Assembly (NCBI GenBank): GCA_002421005.1
Contig: DIJC01000015.1
Coordinates: forward strand, 1-64,000
Direction of reading: 5' to 3'
DNA: 64,000 bases
Source: Enterobacteriaceae bacterium UBA5654
GTDB taxonomy: Bacteria; Pseudomonadota; Gammaproteobacteria; Enterobacterales; Enterobacteriaceae
Each line of letters starts with the position of its first letter. The first letter of the stretch is position 1. The notes under the pieces are model-generated. The model was not told where the DNA came from, did not search any database, and saw nothing but the letters and a program-made list of their open reading frames with translations. Below, piece after piece: positions 43,023 through 52,121 of this stretch. The position numbers were made by a program, and so were the translations under genes.

Positions 43023-43565
43023 TCAGGGCAGGCGCGGGTAGCCGTCAGCAATCGCGCTGCCGGTGAACCTGGCCACCCAGCCTTCCGGGTTATCGAAAAT
43101 ACGGATAGCGGTAAAATTCGGCTCGGAACCCATGTCGAACCAGTGCGGGGTGCCAGCCGGAACGGAAATCAGATCGTTCTTTTCGCACAGCACCTGATAA
43201 ATCTCATCGCCAATATGCAGGCAGAACAGCCCCGCGCCCTCAACAAAAAAACGGACTTCATCTTCATCGTGGGTATGCTCGTTGAGAAATTTGCTGCGCA
43301 GCGCCTCTTTTTGCGGATTGTCGGCGCGCAGGCTAATTACGTCCCAGCTTTGATAGCCTTTTTCGGCGACTAACTGGTCGATGGCGTGCTGGTAGGCGTC
43401 GATCACCGTTTCCGCAGCCGGATTATTCCCCAAATCGCGATCCGCCTGCCAGCGTTCGAATCGCACGCCGCGCGCGTTAAGCTGCTGCTGGATTTCGCTG
43501 GCGTCGGTGCTGTGCCAGGTGGGCTGGCTGGCCTCTTTGTCAGAATAAATGGTCAGTGCGCTCAT
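43023..43565 (-). CDS. mtnD: Acireductone dioxygenase
   Basis: MtnD oxidises the acireductone of methionine salvage: with iron it gives 4-methylthio-2-oxobutanoate and formate, with nickel an off-pathway product. The 180-residue cupin shows the metal ligands His97, His99 and Glu103 in EHTHDEDEVRFFVEG and His141 in PAGTPHWFDMG. These match the Klebsiella enzyme as recalled. It overlaps the mtnC stop by 4 nt and is translated after it. Confidence 0.95.
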   Translation of the reverse strand: MSALTIYSDKEASQPTWHSTDASEIQQQLNARGVRFERWQADRDLGNNPAAETVIDAYQHAIDQLVAEKGYQSWDVISLRADNPQKEALRSKFLNEHTHDEDEVRFFVEGAGLFCLHIGDEIYQVLCEKNDLISVPAGTPHWFDMGSEPNFTAIRIFDNPEGWVARFTGSAIADGYPRLP

Positions 43566-44251
43566 GAAGGGATCTGCTCCGGGTTAATGTCATCAAAATG
43601 ATGAACCTGAGGATGATGGCTGGCGGCGTCGTTATCGCCACGGATCAGCTGTACGGTGCGCATCCCGGCCTCTGCCGCCGCGTCGAGTTCCTGACTAATA
43701 TCGGAGAGGAACAGGATCGAGGCGGGCGGATGACCGAGCTGTTCGGCAATATTACGGTAAGACTGCACCTCGCGCTTCGCGCCGATGTGGGTGTCGAAAT
43801 AACCGCTGAACAGATGAGTAATATCACCTTCGTCGCTGTAGCCAAATAACAATTTTTGCGCGGCGACGGACCCGGAGGAATATACATACAGATCAAGCCC
43901 CTGCGCTTTCCATTTCTCCAGCGCGGGCAGCACGTCGGGATAGAGATGCCCGGTAAAATCACCGTTTACGTAGCCGTCCTGCCAGATGATCCCCTGCAAC
44001 GCTTTCAGCGCGGTAGACTTACGATCTTCATCAATAAAGGCGAACAGCGTTTCGGTAAGTTGCTGGGTGGTGGCGTCAGGACGGCCAATTTCCCCGCGCA
44101 GATTATCAAGGATCGACATCACCGGTTCGGCAAACTGCTGGGCGGTAAGAAACGCCGCCAGACGCTCGCGGGCATAAGGAAAAAGAACGTTATGCACAAA
44201 GCGGATATCGCTGGTGGTGCCTTCTATATCGGTCACAATGGCGCGGATCAT
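43562..44251 (-). CDS. mtnC: Enolase-phosphatase E1
   Basis: MtnC is a bifunctional HAD-family enzyme that enolises and dephosphorylates 2,3-diketo-5-methylthiopentyl 1-phosphate to acireductone. The 229-residue protein starts MIRAIVTDIEGTTSDIRFVH with Asp8 and Glu10 of motif I, then YVYSSGSVAAQKLLFGYS (motif II) and ILFLSDISQELDAAAEAGM (motif III). It heads a two-gene minus-strand unit with mtnD. mtnB, whose product makes its substrate, is not between it and ybdL or anywhere in the window. Confidence 0.94.
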   Translation of the reverse strand: MIRAIVTDIEGTTSDIRFVHNVLFPYARERLAAFLTAQQFAEPVMSILDNLRGEIGRPDATTQQLTETLFAFIDEDRKSTALKALQGIIWQDGYVNGDFTGHLYPDVLPALEKWKAQGLDLYVYSSGSVAAQKLLFGYSDEGDITHLFSGYFDTHIGAKREVQSYRNIAEQLGHPPASILFLSDISQELDAAAEAGMRTVQLIRGDNDAASHHPQVHHFDDINPEQIPS

Positions 44252-44283
44252 GGTCGCTCCCGTCGGGTAAAATAGCGTTATTT

Positions 44284-44299
44284 AGACGTCTAAGCGTCT
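44284..44299. promoter_or_regulatory. MetJ box pair between mtnC and ybdL
   Basis: AGACGTCT (perfect) followed directly by AAGCGTCT (6 of 8). It lies 32 bp before the mtnC start and 67 bp before ybdL, in the divergent promoter region, and should control mtnC-mtnD and ybdL together. Confidence 0.82.
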
Positions 44300-44366
44300 T
44301 GATTGCCAAATGGTATCATCGTGTTATAGTGGCTTCAACAGCATCACGATAAGCGGATACCAAAGA

Positions 44367-45527
44367 ATGAGTACCAGTCCCCTGATCCCACAAAGTAAAT
44401 TGCCGAATCTCGGAACCACCATCTTTACGCAGATGAGCGCACTGGCGCAACAGCATCAGGCCATTAACCTGTCACAGGGCTTTCCCGATTTCGACGGGCC
44501 GCGCTATTTGCAGGAGCGGCTGGCGTTTCACGTCGCGCAGGGAGCCAACCAGTACGCGCCGATGACCGGCGCGCTGGCGCTGCGTGAAGCCATTGCCGAT
44601 AAAACCGCCGGGCTGTATGACTACCGCCCGGATGTGAACAGCGACATTACCGTGACCGCAGGCGCGACCGAAGCGCTGTACGCCGCGATCACCGCGCTGG
44701 TGCGGGAAGGGGACGAGGTGATTTGCTTTGATCCCAGCTACGACAGCTACGCGCCCGCCGTCGAACTTTCCGGCGGTGTGCTTAAGCGCGTGGCGCTCCA
44801 GCCGCCGCATTTTCGCGTTGACTGGCAGGCCTTTGCTGCCCTGCTCAGCGATCGTACCCGGCTGGTGATCCTCAATACGCCGCATAACCCTTCGGCCAGC
44901 GTCTGGCACAAAGAGGATTTTGAGTCGCTGTGGCAGGCGATTCGCGAGCAGGAAATTTATGTGCTGAGCGATGAAGTTTATGAGCACATCTGTTTTGCGC
45001 CAGACGGTCATGCCAGCGTGCTGGCGCATTCATCCCTGCGCGAGCGTGCGGTGGCGGTTTCGTCGTTTGGTAAAACTTATCATATGACCGGCTGGAAGGT
45101 GGGCTACTGCGTCGCGCCAGCGGCGATCAGCGCGGAGTTGCGTAAGGTGCATCAGTATTTGACCTTTGCGGTCAATACGCCCGCCCAGCTTGCGCTCGCC
45201 GATATGCTGCGCGCGCAGCCGGAGCATTATCGCGAACTGCCGGAATTTTATCGCCAGCGGCGGGATGTGTTCGTCAACGCGCTGTCCGCCAGTCGGCTGG
45301 CGCTTTTGCCCTGTGAAGGCACCTACTTCCTGCTGGCTGACTACAGCGCAGTATCGGATCTGAATGACGTGAGTTTCTGTCAGTGGCTGACAACGGAAAT
45401 CGGCGTGGCGGCAATCCCGCTGTCGGTATTTTGCGCCGATCCTTTCCCGCATAAGCTTATCCGGCTGTGCTTTGCGAAGCAGGAGTCGACGCTGCTGGCT
45501 GCGGCGGAGCGCCTGTGCACACTGTAA
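44367..45527 (+). CDS. ybdL: Methionine aminotransferase
   Basis: YbdL transaminates 4-methylthio-2-oxobutanoate to methionine, the last salvage step (MtnE role). The 386-residue class I aminotransferase has INLSQGFPDFDGP, TVTAGATEALYAAI, ILNTPHNPSASVW and the pyridoxal-phosphate lysine Lys236 in SSFGKTYHMTGWKVGY. The ATG at 44367 gives the E. coli length. It diverges from mtnC across a MetJ box and its stop abuts that of the convergent ybdM. Confidence 0.95.
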   Translation: MSTSPLIPQSKLPNLGTTIFTQMSALAQQHQAINLSQGFPDFDGPRYLQERLAFHVAQGANQYAPMTGALALREAIADKTAGLYDYRPDVNSDITVTAGATEALYAAITALVREGDEVICFDPSYDSYAPAVELSGGVLKRVALQPPHFRVDWQAFAALLSDRTRLVILNTPHNPSASVWHKEDFESLWQAIREQEIYVLSDEVYEHICFAPDGHASVLAHSSLRERAVAVSSFGKTYHMTGWKVGYCVAPAAISAELRKVHQYLTFAVNTPAQLALADMLRAQPEHYRELPEFYRQRRDVFVNALSASRLALLPCEGTYFLLADYSAVSDLNDVSFCQWLTTEIGVAAIPLSVFCADPFPHKLIRLCFAKQESTLLAAAERLCTL

Positions 45528-46154
45528 TTATTTAACGGTCCAGGCCTCGGAGAACTTGCGGTCGCTAAAGAGCTCCAGCAGGCCGTTAATTTGTTTCAGG
45601 CGCAGCACTTCGTCGGCGTCCATCCCCAGCTCCTTACCGATTTTTTCTTCGGACCAGTTGAGCTGGGCCAGTTCGCGGACAATTTCCGCCATGGCGTTGA
45701 TTTGATGCCTGCCTCTGGCGCGATTATGACGAATCGTTGATGTTATAGACGATGCGCGCTGTTCCGGGGTGTGGTTCAGTCGGGATACCGGGACATACCC
45801 CTTAAGCTCGCAGATCAGCGAATTTTTGGTTTTTGCCAGTTGATGACGATGAAAGCCATCAACAATTTCATACTGGTCGGGGCCATTCTGAGAAACCACA
45901 ATCGGCTGGGTAAAGCCATCGGTTTCGAGTGACTTCAGCAGCAGCCGATTTTCCGGCGGCGCGACATTATTCGGATTGTAATTATTAGGAGTGAGGTTTT
46001 CATGCTTCATCCATAATACGCAGTCAACGGGGTTATCCCTGAAAGGACTGAATTCATGCAGAAGTAAACGGAAATTATTGATAGCAGCAATGCGTTCCTT
46101 CTCCGACAGCTTATCAAGATAGCCTGCCAGCACCTGCATTATTCGTTGTTGCAT
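45528..46154 (-). CDS. ybdM: ParB/Srx-like protein YbdM (IbrB-like)
   Basis: A protein of 208 residues with a ParB/sulfiredoxin-type domain (about 50-130; LETDGFTQPIVVSQNGPDQY, EIVDGFHRHQLAKTKNS), followed by a helix-turn-helix-like end (WSEEKIGKELGMDADEVLRL). The ATG at 46154 was preferred to a GTG four codons earlier that overlaps the AAGGAG Shine-Dalgarno. The gene overlaps the end of ybdN by 16 nt, as for IbrA/IbrB pairs, which act together as regulators in pathogenic E. coli. The biochemical role is unknown. Confidence 0.88.
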   Translation of the reverse strand: MQQRIMQVLAGYLDKLSEKERIAAINNFRLLLHEFSPFRDNPVDCVLWMKHENLTPNNYNPNNVAPPENRLLLKSLETDGFTQPIVVSQNGPDQYEIVDGFHRHQLAKTKNSLICELKGYVPVSRLNHTPEQRASSITSTIRHNRARGRHQINAMAEIVRELAQLNWSEEKIGKELGMDADEVLRLKQINGLLELFSDRKFSEAWTVK

Positions 46155-47362
46155 AAAATATTCCACTCCTTGCGTTTATTTTTTATCCGTTCACTGTAGC
46201 GCTGATAATTTCCCGACTTATGGGGGCTGAAGGATAGCATTCGGCACCAATAGTCATTGCTGAGTAGCGCTTTGCATATCCGCCGCCACGAAGGGATATC
46301 CTTGGCGCCGATATCGCCGGGTTGGGTATCAGGAATGTCTGGCATCCCCTTTTTATTATACCAGTGCAAATAGACCGCAATTTTATTGCGGTAATGCTCG
46401 GCGGTTTTTTGCGGCATACTTTCCAGCAAGAAAAAGGCGTAGCTTTTCCAGCTATGGTTATCGGGTTTTATCAGCTGGCGGTGGCCGTAGAATTTACTGT
46501 CCTGCCCGGCATAAACGCCGCCGCAGTGAACGCCGCTCACCCGCTGGCACATTAATGCCCAGCGCTCCGGCTCCAGCACATGATAAAGCCACAGTCCCTG
46601 CCGTTGTTCCGGGCCAAAGGGTTCGCAAATACGCATATAACGCGGCGGAACGCCTGCCTGGTACATCAGGTTGTAAAGCGGGTTGTAGGCCATCTGGCTT
46701 TTGGCAAACCACGTCCAGACGTCGGCGGTTTTCCAGTCGTAGATCGGATAGACGTACCAGCTGTGTGAGCCGGGAGCCAGCGTGGTCCACGGCTTATCGT
46801 CGGAAAAGCGCTGCTTGCGCTGGGAGGCGATGGTCAGAAAACGATTGTAGGATTCATCAGAGCGAATACCGATCATTACCGCCGCCGGGCGACGCAGGGA
46901 AAACCACTCCGCAAACAGGGCGACAAATACTTCGAAGGTCATTCCCGGTTGATAAAAAGGAAAGTAGTCGGGATCGGTAATCGCATCTTCAGGCGGCTGG
47001 CGGACCCACTCTGTACCCGGCTCCCAGCATTGCCACTCCGGGTTAAACTGGGTGAGCGCATTCTGAGTGGTCAGCGGTAACGCGACCCAATAAAATTGTT
47101 CGATGACGTCCTGATACTCGTTGCGCAGTCGTTCACAATGGGTAATGGTGCAGGAAAACTGGGCTTCCCAGTCAATAAATAAGACGCTCAGTTTCTTACC
47201 CATCTGCCGGGCGAGACCGGCGGTGAGGTGGAGCATTATAGTGGAGTCTTTCCCCCCAGAAAATGAAACGCATATGCGGTCGAAATTCTGGAGCGTCCAC
47301 CGGATTCGATCCCGGCTGGCCTCCAGAACGTTCTGAGCCAACGGAAGTTTATGCAGGGACAT
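46139..47362 (-). CDS. ybdN: PAPS-reductase-family protein YbdN (IbrA-like)
   Basis: A protein of 407 residues with an N-terminal PP-loop ATP pyrophosphatase motif (ICVSFSGGKDSTIMLH at about residue 30) and the adjacent VLFIDWEAQFSCTITHCERL of the phosphoadenosine-phosphosulfate reductase/DndC superfamily. Further motifs are MIGIRSDESYNRF and YPIYDWKTADVWTWF. The ATG at 47362 gives MSLHKLPLAQNVLEASRDRI. It lies upstream of and overlaps ybdM. It resembles IbrA, but the nucleotide-dependent reaction is unknown. The 272 bp before it hold no gene. Confidence 0.88.
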   Translation of the reverse strand: MSLHKLPLAQNVLEASRDRIRWTLQNFDRICVSFSGGKDSTIMLHLTAGLARQMGKKLSVLFIDWEAQFSCTITHCERLRNEYQDVIEQFYWVALPLTTQNALTQFNPEWQCWEPGTEWVRQPPEDAITDPDYFPFYQPGMTFEVFVALFAEWFSLRRPAAVMIGIRSDESYNRFLTIASQRKQRFSDDKPWTTLAPGSHSWYVYPIYDWKTADVWTWFAKSQMAYNPLYNLMYQAGVPPRYMRICEPFGPEQRQGLWLYHVLEPERWALMCQRVSGVHCGGVYAGQDSKFYGHRQLIKPDNHSWKSYAFFLLESMPQKTAEHYRNKIAVYLHWYNKKGMPDIPDTQPGDIGAKDIPSWRRICKALLSNDYWCRMLSFSPHKSGNYQRYSERIKNKRKEWNILCNNE

Positions 47363-47634
47363 TTTATTTTTACCCGAGATAATATAGAGACGGTAAATGA
47401 TGAGTCTCAAAAGTATTTATATATTTTATCATTCAAACTGCCCGTGCTCTGACTACCTGGTATTAGCGCAACCGCTAATGCTCGCATAGTCACTATTTAA
47501 TACCTGTTGCGTTTAATCAGGCAGCATGAATGATTGTGTAAGTAGATTAACGCCCGAAATTATTGCGCATCTGTTTAAATTAGTAAAACATTATTTGTAT
47601 CATTCAGTTTTATTATATAAATAAATCACATCTT

Positions 47635-48534
47635 TTAAAGTGCTGATATTTTTCTGATGAATTCTGCAAAAATGGCATTATTTAACGAGGCCCGGTTGTA
47701 CATCATATAAATGTCAGCAACGGGCAGGGGGACGGAAAGTTTGACCACTTTTAATCCCAACGATTTCTTAAATGTTTCGTAAGCGCGCAATGGTATTAAT
47801 CCAACCAGTTCCGATACGCTGATCATATTCATATTAGAGATGAATGAATCGCTGCGAAAAGCAATATTACGCACCGGTAATACCGTTTCCAGAGAGGCCT
47901 GAAACTGGCGGACGCCCGCTTCGCTGGTGTCATAGAAAGTAAAATTTTCCTGCGCCAGCTCTTCAGGCGTGCAGGTCTCGCCCAGCCGTGGATGAAATTT
48001 GCTGCACACCACCACGATGGGTACGGTTTTAAAATGGCTGCAACAAATGGAGCGGTTAGCGGTAGGGGCAAAAGAGAAAATTAAATCCGCCTTGCGATAG
48101 GCCAGCAGATCTTCTGCCGTTTCTGAGGACATCAGCAGGTCGTGATGCTCAATTTCGAACTGGCTGCTTTGCTGGAGAATACTGACCGGATTCATCAGCC
48201 CGCCCGCGAGCAGCAATTGCGGGCAATAAATAACAAAGCTTTTACGCAGTGAGGAACTATGCGTAATGTTGATGGTTTGCTCAATCTGATTAAGATTCTG
48301 TTCCAGATGCTGGTGCAGATTAATGCCGACGGTGGTGGGCGTAATTCCTTTTCCTGAGCGAATAAATAGCGGGTCGTCAAGCTGGGTGCGCAGGCGTTGC
48401 AGTGACTGACTGACGGCCGAAGGCGTAATGTAAAGCGTAGCAGCGGCTTTACTGATACTCAGATGCTGATAAATGCATTCAAAAATAACCAGCAAATTGA
48501 GATCAAATTTTTTTAAATCATAGAGATTAGCCAT
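47635..48534 (-). CDS. ybdO: LysR-family transcriptional regulator YbdO (CitR)
   Basis: A 299-residue LysR regulator. The N-terminal helix-turn-helix is clear (LSISKAAATLYITPSAVSQS, then LQRLRTQLDDPLFIR), followed by an effector domain from about residue 95 that is AT-rich in codons and diverges from other LysR proteins. It corresponds in place to E. coli ybdO/citR. In E. coli dsbG follows; here a long non-coding region leads straight to ahpC. Targets cannot be told from sequence. Confidence 0.88.
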   Translation of the reverse strand: MANLYDLKKFDLNLLVIFECIYQHLSISKAAATLYITPSAVSQSLQRLRTQLDDPLFIRSGKGITPTTVGINLHQHLEQNLNQIEQTINITHSSSLRKSFVIYCPQLLLAGGLMNPVSILQQSSQFEIEHHDLLMSSETAEDLLAYRKADLIFSFAPTANRSICCSHFKTVPIVVVCSKFHPRLGETCTPEELAQENFTFYDTSEAGVRQFQASLETVLPVRNIAFRSDSFISNMNMISVSELVGLIPLRAYETFKKSLGLKVVKLSVPLPVADIYMMYNRASLNNAIFAEFIRKISAL

Positions 48535-49116
48535 ATTTCAGCCTTATAGTTACTACCTGCGAACCCTGTAGCATAAAATTATAGCTATCGTTGCAGGCTA
48601 TTTATTCACAATCCGTGTGGTTGCTAAAACTGATGATAAATTGATTTATCGCAAATATATCATATAAAATCAGCCGCAACCAGCGCATTCGAAATGATAA
48701 CAAGTATTATTGCTATCAGATGGATGAATACCAGAAGCTTCAGTCGTCATTTATGATTGACTATGTCTATTATTATCTATTCGCATAAATGATGAATGTA
48801 ATAGCCGATTTTTTGGTTAAGGGTATAAACTCTTCAGCACCGATTGAATGGCGCAGGCTATCAGAGCCATAGCTCATACCTCTGCGCGAGTGATTGCGCT
48901 TTCTATACCTGAGTGATGTAATCGCAGGCGATATTTATGTATAGCAGACGGTGCATTTTTCAGCGCTTGTTTACTTTTAAGTAACAAGTGGCGCAAGATA
49001 CATCGCTTAACGAAAGTTGTTAGCTAACGCTTATTGATTTGATAATGGAAACGCATTAGCCGAATCGTAAAAAATTCGTTAACTTACACCTCAACGAAAA
49101 CACGGAGGAAGTATAG
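48535..49116. other. Intergenic region ybdO-ahpC, with ahpC promoter
   Basis: About 580 bp without a gene. E. coli has dsbG here; no dsbG-like frame or remnant was seen. The last 90 bp (about 49030-49116; TTTGATAATGGAAACGCATT, then AGCCGAATCG) closely resemble the E. coli ahpC promoter as recalled, which is activated by OxyR, and end in a strong Shine-Dalgarno ACGGAGGAAG. The AT-rich part 48600-48800 is featureless to the eye. Confidence 0.6.
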
Positions 49117-49680
49117 ATGTCCTTGATCAACACTAAAATCAAACCTTTTAAAAACCAGGCATTCAAAAACGGTGAGTTCATCGAAGTTACCGAAAAAGAC
49201 ACCGAAGGCCGCTGGAGCGTATTCTTCTTCTATCCGGCTGACTTCACCTTCGTTTGCCCGACTGAACTGGGCGACGTGGCTGACCACTACGAAGAACTGC
49301 AGAAACTGGGCGTAGACGTTTACTCCGTTTCTACCGACACCCACTTCACCCACAAAGCATGGCACAGCAGCTCTGAAACCATCGCAAAAATCAAATATGC
49401 GATGATCGGTGACCCGACCGCTGCCCTGACCCGCAACTTTGAAGTGCTGCGTGAAGATGAAGGTCTGGCTGACCGTGGTACGTTCATCGTTGACCCGCAG
49501 GGCATCATTCAGGCTGTTGAAGTGACTGCTGAAGGTATCGGCCGTGACGCGTCTGACCTGCTGCGTAAAATTAAAGCCGCTCAGTACGTGGCTTCTCACC
49601 CAGGTGAAGTCTGCCCGGCTAAATGGAAAGAAGGCGAAGCGACTCTGGCGCCGTCTCTGGACCTGGTAGGTAAAATCTAA
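49117..49680 (+). CDS. ahpC: Alkyl hydroperoxide reductase C (2-Cys peroxiredoxin)
   Basis: AhpC reduces hydrogen peroxide and organic peroxides in the cytoplasm. The 187-residue protein is almost identical to E. coli. The peroxidatic cysteine is Cys47 in DFTFVCPTEL and the resolving cysteine Cys166 in GEVCPAKW. Codon choice is strongly biased, as expected for a highly expressed gene. ahpF, its reductase, follows 196 bp downstream after a terminator-like hairpin. Confidence 0.97.
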   Translation: MSLINTKIKPFKNQAFKNGEFIEVTEKDTEGRWSVFFFYPADFTFVCPTELGDVADHYEELQKLGVDVYSVSTDTHFTHKAWHSSSETIAKIKYAMIGDPTAALTRNFEVLREDEGLADRGTFIVDPQGIIQAVEVTAEGIGRDASDLLRKIKAAQYVASHPGEVCPAKWKEGEATLAPSLDLVGKI

Positions 49681-49771
49681 AATTCGTTATGTTTTCGCGC
49701 CGCAGGCGGCACCGCTTTCTAAGCCAGCCGCCTTCCCATAACGCGAAATCCCTGCGAATTTGAAATTTAAG

Positions 49772-49793
49772 CGGGTGCGCTGCACCCGTTTTT
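49772..49793 (+). terminator. Terminator between ahpC and ahpF
   Basis: CGGGTGC, loop GCT, GCACCCG followed by five T residues. It lies 92 bp after ahpC and before ahpF, so only some transcripts would read through. This fits the much lower need for AhpF than AhpC. Confidence 0.75.
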
Positions 49794-49876
49794 CTTCCCG
49801 CACTATGATGCAAGTTGCATCCAGGCTGCCCGAACGAGGCTGCTTGCATGATGATGCTTAAGCCCAGGAGATATCC

Positions 49877-51442
49877 ATGCTCGACACTAACATGAAAACC
49901 CAGCTCAAGGCTTACCTTGAGAAGCTGACTAAACCTGTTGAGCTGATTGCCACGCTGGATGACAGCGCCAAATCGGCAGAAATCAAGGAATTGCTGGCTG
50001 AAATTTCTACCCTGTCAGATAAAGTCTCGTATAAAGAAGACAATTCTCTGGCGGTACGTAAACCTTCCTTCCTGATCGCTAACCCCGGCTCCACGCACGG
50101 CCCACGCTTTGCGGGCTCGCCGCTGGGTCATGAGTTCACCTCACTGGTGCTGGCGCTGCTGTGGACCGGCGGTCATCCGTCAAAAGAAGCGCAGGCGCTG
50201 CTGGAGCAGATCCGCGATCTGGACGGTGATTTTGAATTTGAAACCTACTATTCGCTCTCCTGCCACAACTGCCCGGATGTGGTGCAGGCGCTGAACCTGA
50301 TGGCGGTACTGAATCCGCGCATCAAACATACCGCGATTGACGGCGGCACTTTCCAGAACGAAATCACCGAGCGTAACGTAATGGGCGTTCCGGCGGTGTA
50401 CGTGAACGGTAAAGAGTTTGGACAGGGCCGTATGACGCTGGCTGAAATTGTGGCCAAAGTGGACAGCGGCGCGGAAAAACGCGCGGCGGAAGAACTGAAC
50501 ACACGTGATGCCTATGACGTGCTGATCGTCGGTTCTGGCCCGGCGGGCGCGGCAGCGGCGGTTTACTCGGCGCGTAAAGGCATCCGCACCGGTTTGATGG
50601 GTGAGCGTTTCGGCGGCCAGGTGCTGGATACCGTAGACATCGAAAACTACATTTCCGTACCGAAAACCGAAGGACAGAAGCTGGCGGGCGCGCTGAAGGC
50701 GCACGTTAATGAGTACAATGTGGACGTGATCGACACTCAGAGCGCCACCAGGCTGGTTCCGGCGGCGCAGGAAGGCGGCTTCCACCAGATTGAAACCGCG
50801 TCAGGCGCGGTGCTGAAAGCGCGCAGCGTGATCATCGCGACCGGGGCGAAATGGCGTAACATGAACGTGCCGGGTGAAGATCAGTATCGCACCAAAGGCG
50901 TAACCTATTGCCCGCACTGCGACGGCCCGCTGTTTAAAGGCAAACGCGTGGCGGTGATCGGCGGCGGTAACTCCGGCGTGGAAGCGGCTATCGATCTGGC
51001 CGGGATTGTCGAGCACGTCACCCTGCTGGAATTTGCGCCAGAAATGAAAGCGGATCAGGTATTGCAGGATAAAGTCCGCAGCCTGAGCAACGTGAATATC
51101 ATTCTGAATGCCCAGACCACCGAAGTGAAAGGCGACGGGACTAAGCTCACCGGCCTGGAATACCGTGACCGGGTGAGCGGCGATGTGCATCACGTTGAAC
51201 TGGCCGGTATTTTTGTCCAGATCGGCCTGCTGCCTAATACCACCTGGCTGGAAGGCGCGATTGAGCGCAACCGGATGGGCGAAATCATGATTGATGCGAA
51301 GTGTGAAACCAGCGTGAAAGGGGTATTTGCTGCGGGCGACTGCACTACCGTTCCGTATAAGCAAATTATCATCGCGACGGGTGAAGGGGCAAAAGCATCG
51401 CTTAGCGCCTTTGACCACCTGATCCGCACCAAAACGGCATAA
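49877..51442 (+). CDS. ahpF: Alkyl hydroperoxide reductase F (NADH-dependent disulfide reductase)
   Basis: AhpF passes electrons from NADH to AhpC. The 521-residue flavoprotein has an N-terminal double thioredoxin-like domain with Cys129/Cys132 in SCHNCPD and a thioredoxin-reductase-like C-terminal part. FAD is bound at VLIVGSGPAGAAAAVYSARK, the redox pair is Cys345/Cys348 in TYCPHCDG, and NADH is bound around VAVIGGGNSGVEAA. A GGAG-type Shine-Dalgarno precedes the ATG. A strong terminator follows. Confidence 0.97.
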   Translation: MLDTNMKTQLKAYLEKLTKPVELIATLDDSAKSAEIKELLAEISTLSDKVSYKEDNSLAVRKPSFLIANPGSTHGPRFAGSPLGHEFTSLVLALLWTGGHPSKEAQALLEQIRDLDGDFEFETYYSLSCHNCPDVVQALNLMAVLNPRIKHTAIDGGTFQNEITERNVMGVPAVYVNGKEFGQGRMTLAEIVAKVDSGAEKRAAEELNTRDAYDVLIVGSGPAGAAAAVYSARKGIRTGLMGERFGGQVLDTVDIENYISVPKTEGQKLAGALKAHVNEYNVDVIDTQSATRLVPAAQEGGFHQIETASGAVLKARSVIIATGAKWRNMNVPGEDQYRTKGVTYCPHCDGPLFKGKRVAVIGGGNSGVEAAIDLAGIVEHVTLLEFAPEMKADQVLQDKVRSLSNVNIILNAQTTEVKGDGTKLTGLEYRDRVSGDVHHVELAGIFVQIGLLPNTTWLEGAIERNRMGEIMIDAKCETSVKGVFAAGDCTTVPYKQIIIATGEGAKASLSAFDHLIRTKTA

Positions 51443-51474
51443 CAAAAAAGTAAGATAATACCTGCAATGTGAGT

Positions 51475-51500
51475 GGGCCACCTTCGGGTGGCCCTTTTTT
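51475..51500 (+). terminator. Terminator after ahpF
   Basis: GGGCCACC, loop TTCG, GGTGGCCC, then six T residues: a textbook intrinsic terminator, 32 bp after the ahpF stop and next to the convergent uspG stop. Confidence 0.92.
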
Positions 51501-51506
51501 CGTGCG

Positions 51507-51935
51507 TTAACGAACCACCAGCACCGGAATATGCGCGTGGCGGATCACGCTCGAGGCGTTCGAGCCGAGCAGATGGGTGGCAATGGACGGATTACGCGAG
51601 CCAATGACCACGACGTCAGCCTGTAACTCTTCCGCCAGCGCGTTTACCGCATCGCGCACGCTGCCCATCCGCACGTGGATTTTGATCCGCGCCGGGTCGA
51701 TGCTGAAATGCTCCGTCATCGTCTTCAGCCGGGTTTCAGCTTCATGCTGCATATGCTCTTCAAAGCGCCGCAGATCGCCCGCAAAACGCTGCATGGCCAT
51801 GCTCGCGGAGCCAGGCAGGACGTGCAGAAGATGGATTACGCCTTTTTCCTGCGCCAGAAATTCGGCATGGCGGACGGCTTTATCGCTGAGGGCCATCTCG
51901 AAAACATCAACCGGCATAATAATAGTGTTATACAT
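51507..51935 (-). CDS. uspG: Universal stress protein G
   Basis: A 142-residue universal stress protein (UspG/YbdQ). It has the UspA-fold start YNTIIMPVDVFEMALSDKAV and the ATP-binding motif VVVIGSRNPSIATHLLGSNA followed by SSVIRHAHIPVLVVR (G-2X-G-9X-S/N type). It is a cytoplasmic nucleotide-binding protein linked to stress survival. The ahpF terminator lies just beyond its 3' end. Confidence 0.93.
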   Translation of the reverse strand: MYNTIIMPVDVFEMALSDKAVRHAEFLAQEKGVIHLLHVLPGSASMAMQRFAGDLRRFEEHMQHEAETRLKTMTEHFSIDPARIKIHVRMGSVRDAVNALAEELQADVVVIGSRNPSIATHLLGSNASSVIRHAHIPVLVVR

Positions 51936-52121
51936 AGCTGCTCCTCCTTGTGATCACTCCTGATAGCAAAGCATATTTTGCCTGCCGAAGATGTCTGCGA
52001 CTTCGCAAAATGGCTGTCTGCTGCCGGGGAGGGTGTAAAGATTTGTAGCCAGGGAGAGAAGGGCGGAAAGAGGATGCGGACACATCCTCTGAAAAAGCGG
52101 CGAAGCGCTTAAGGCAGAAAG

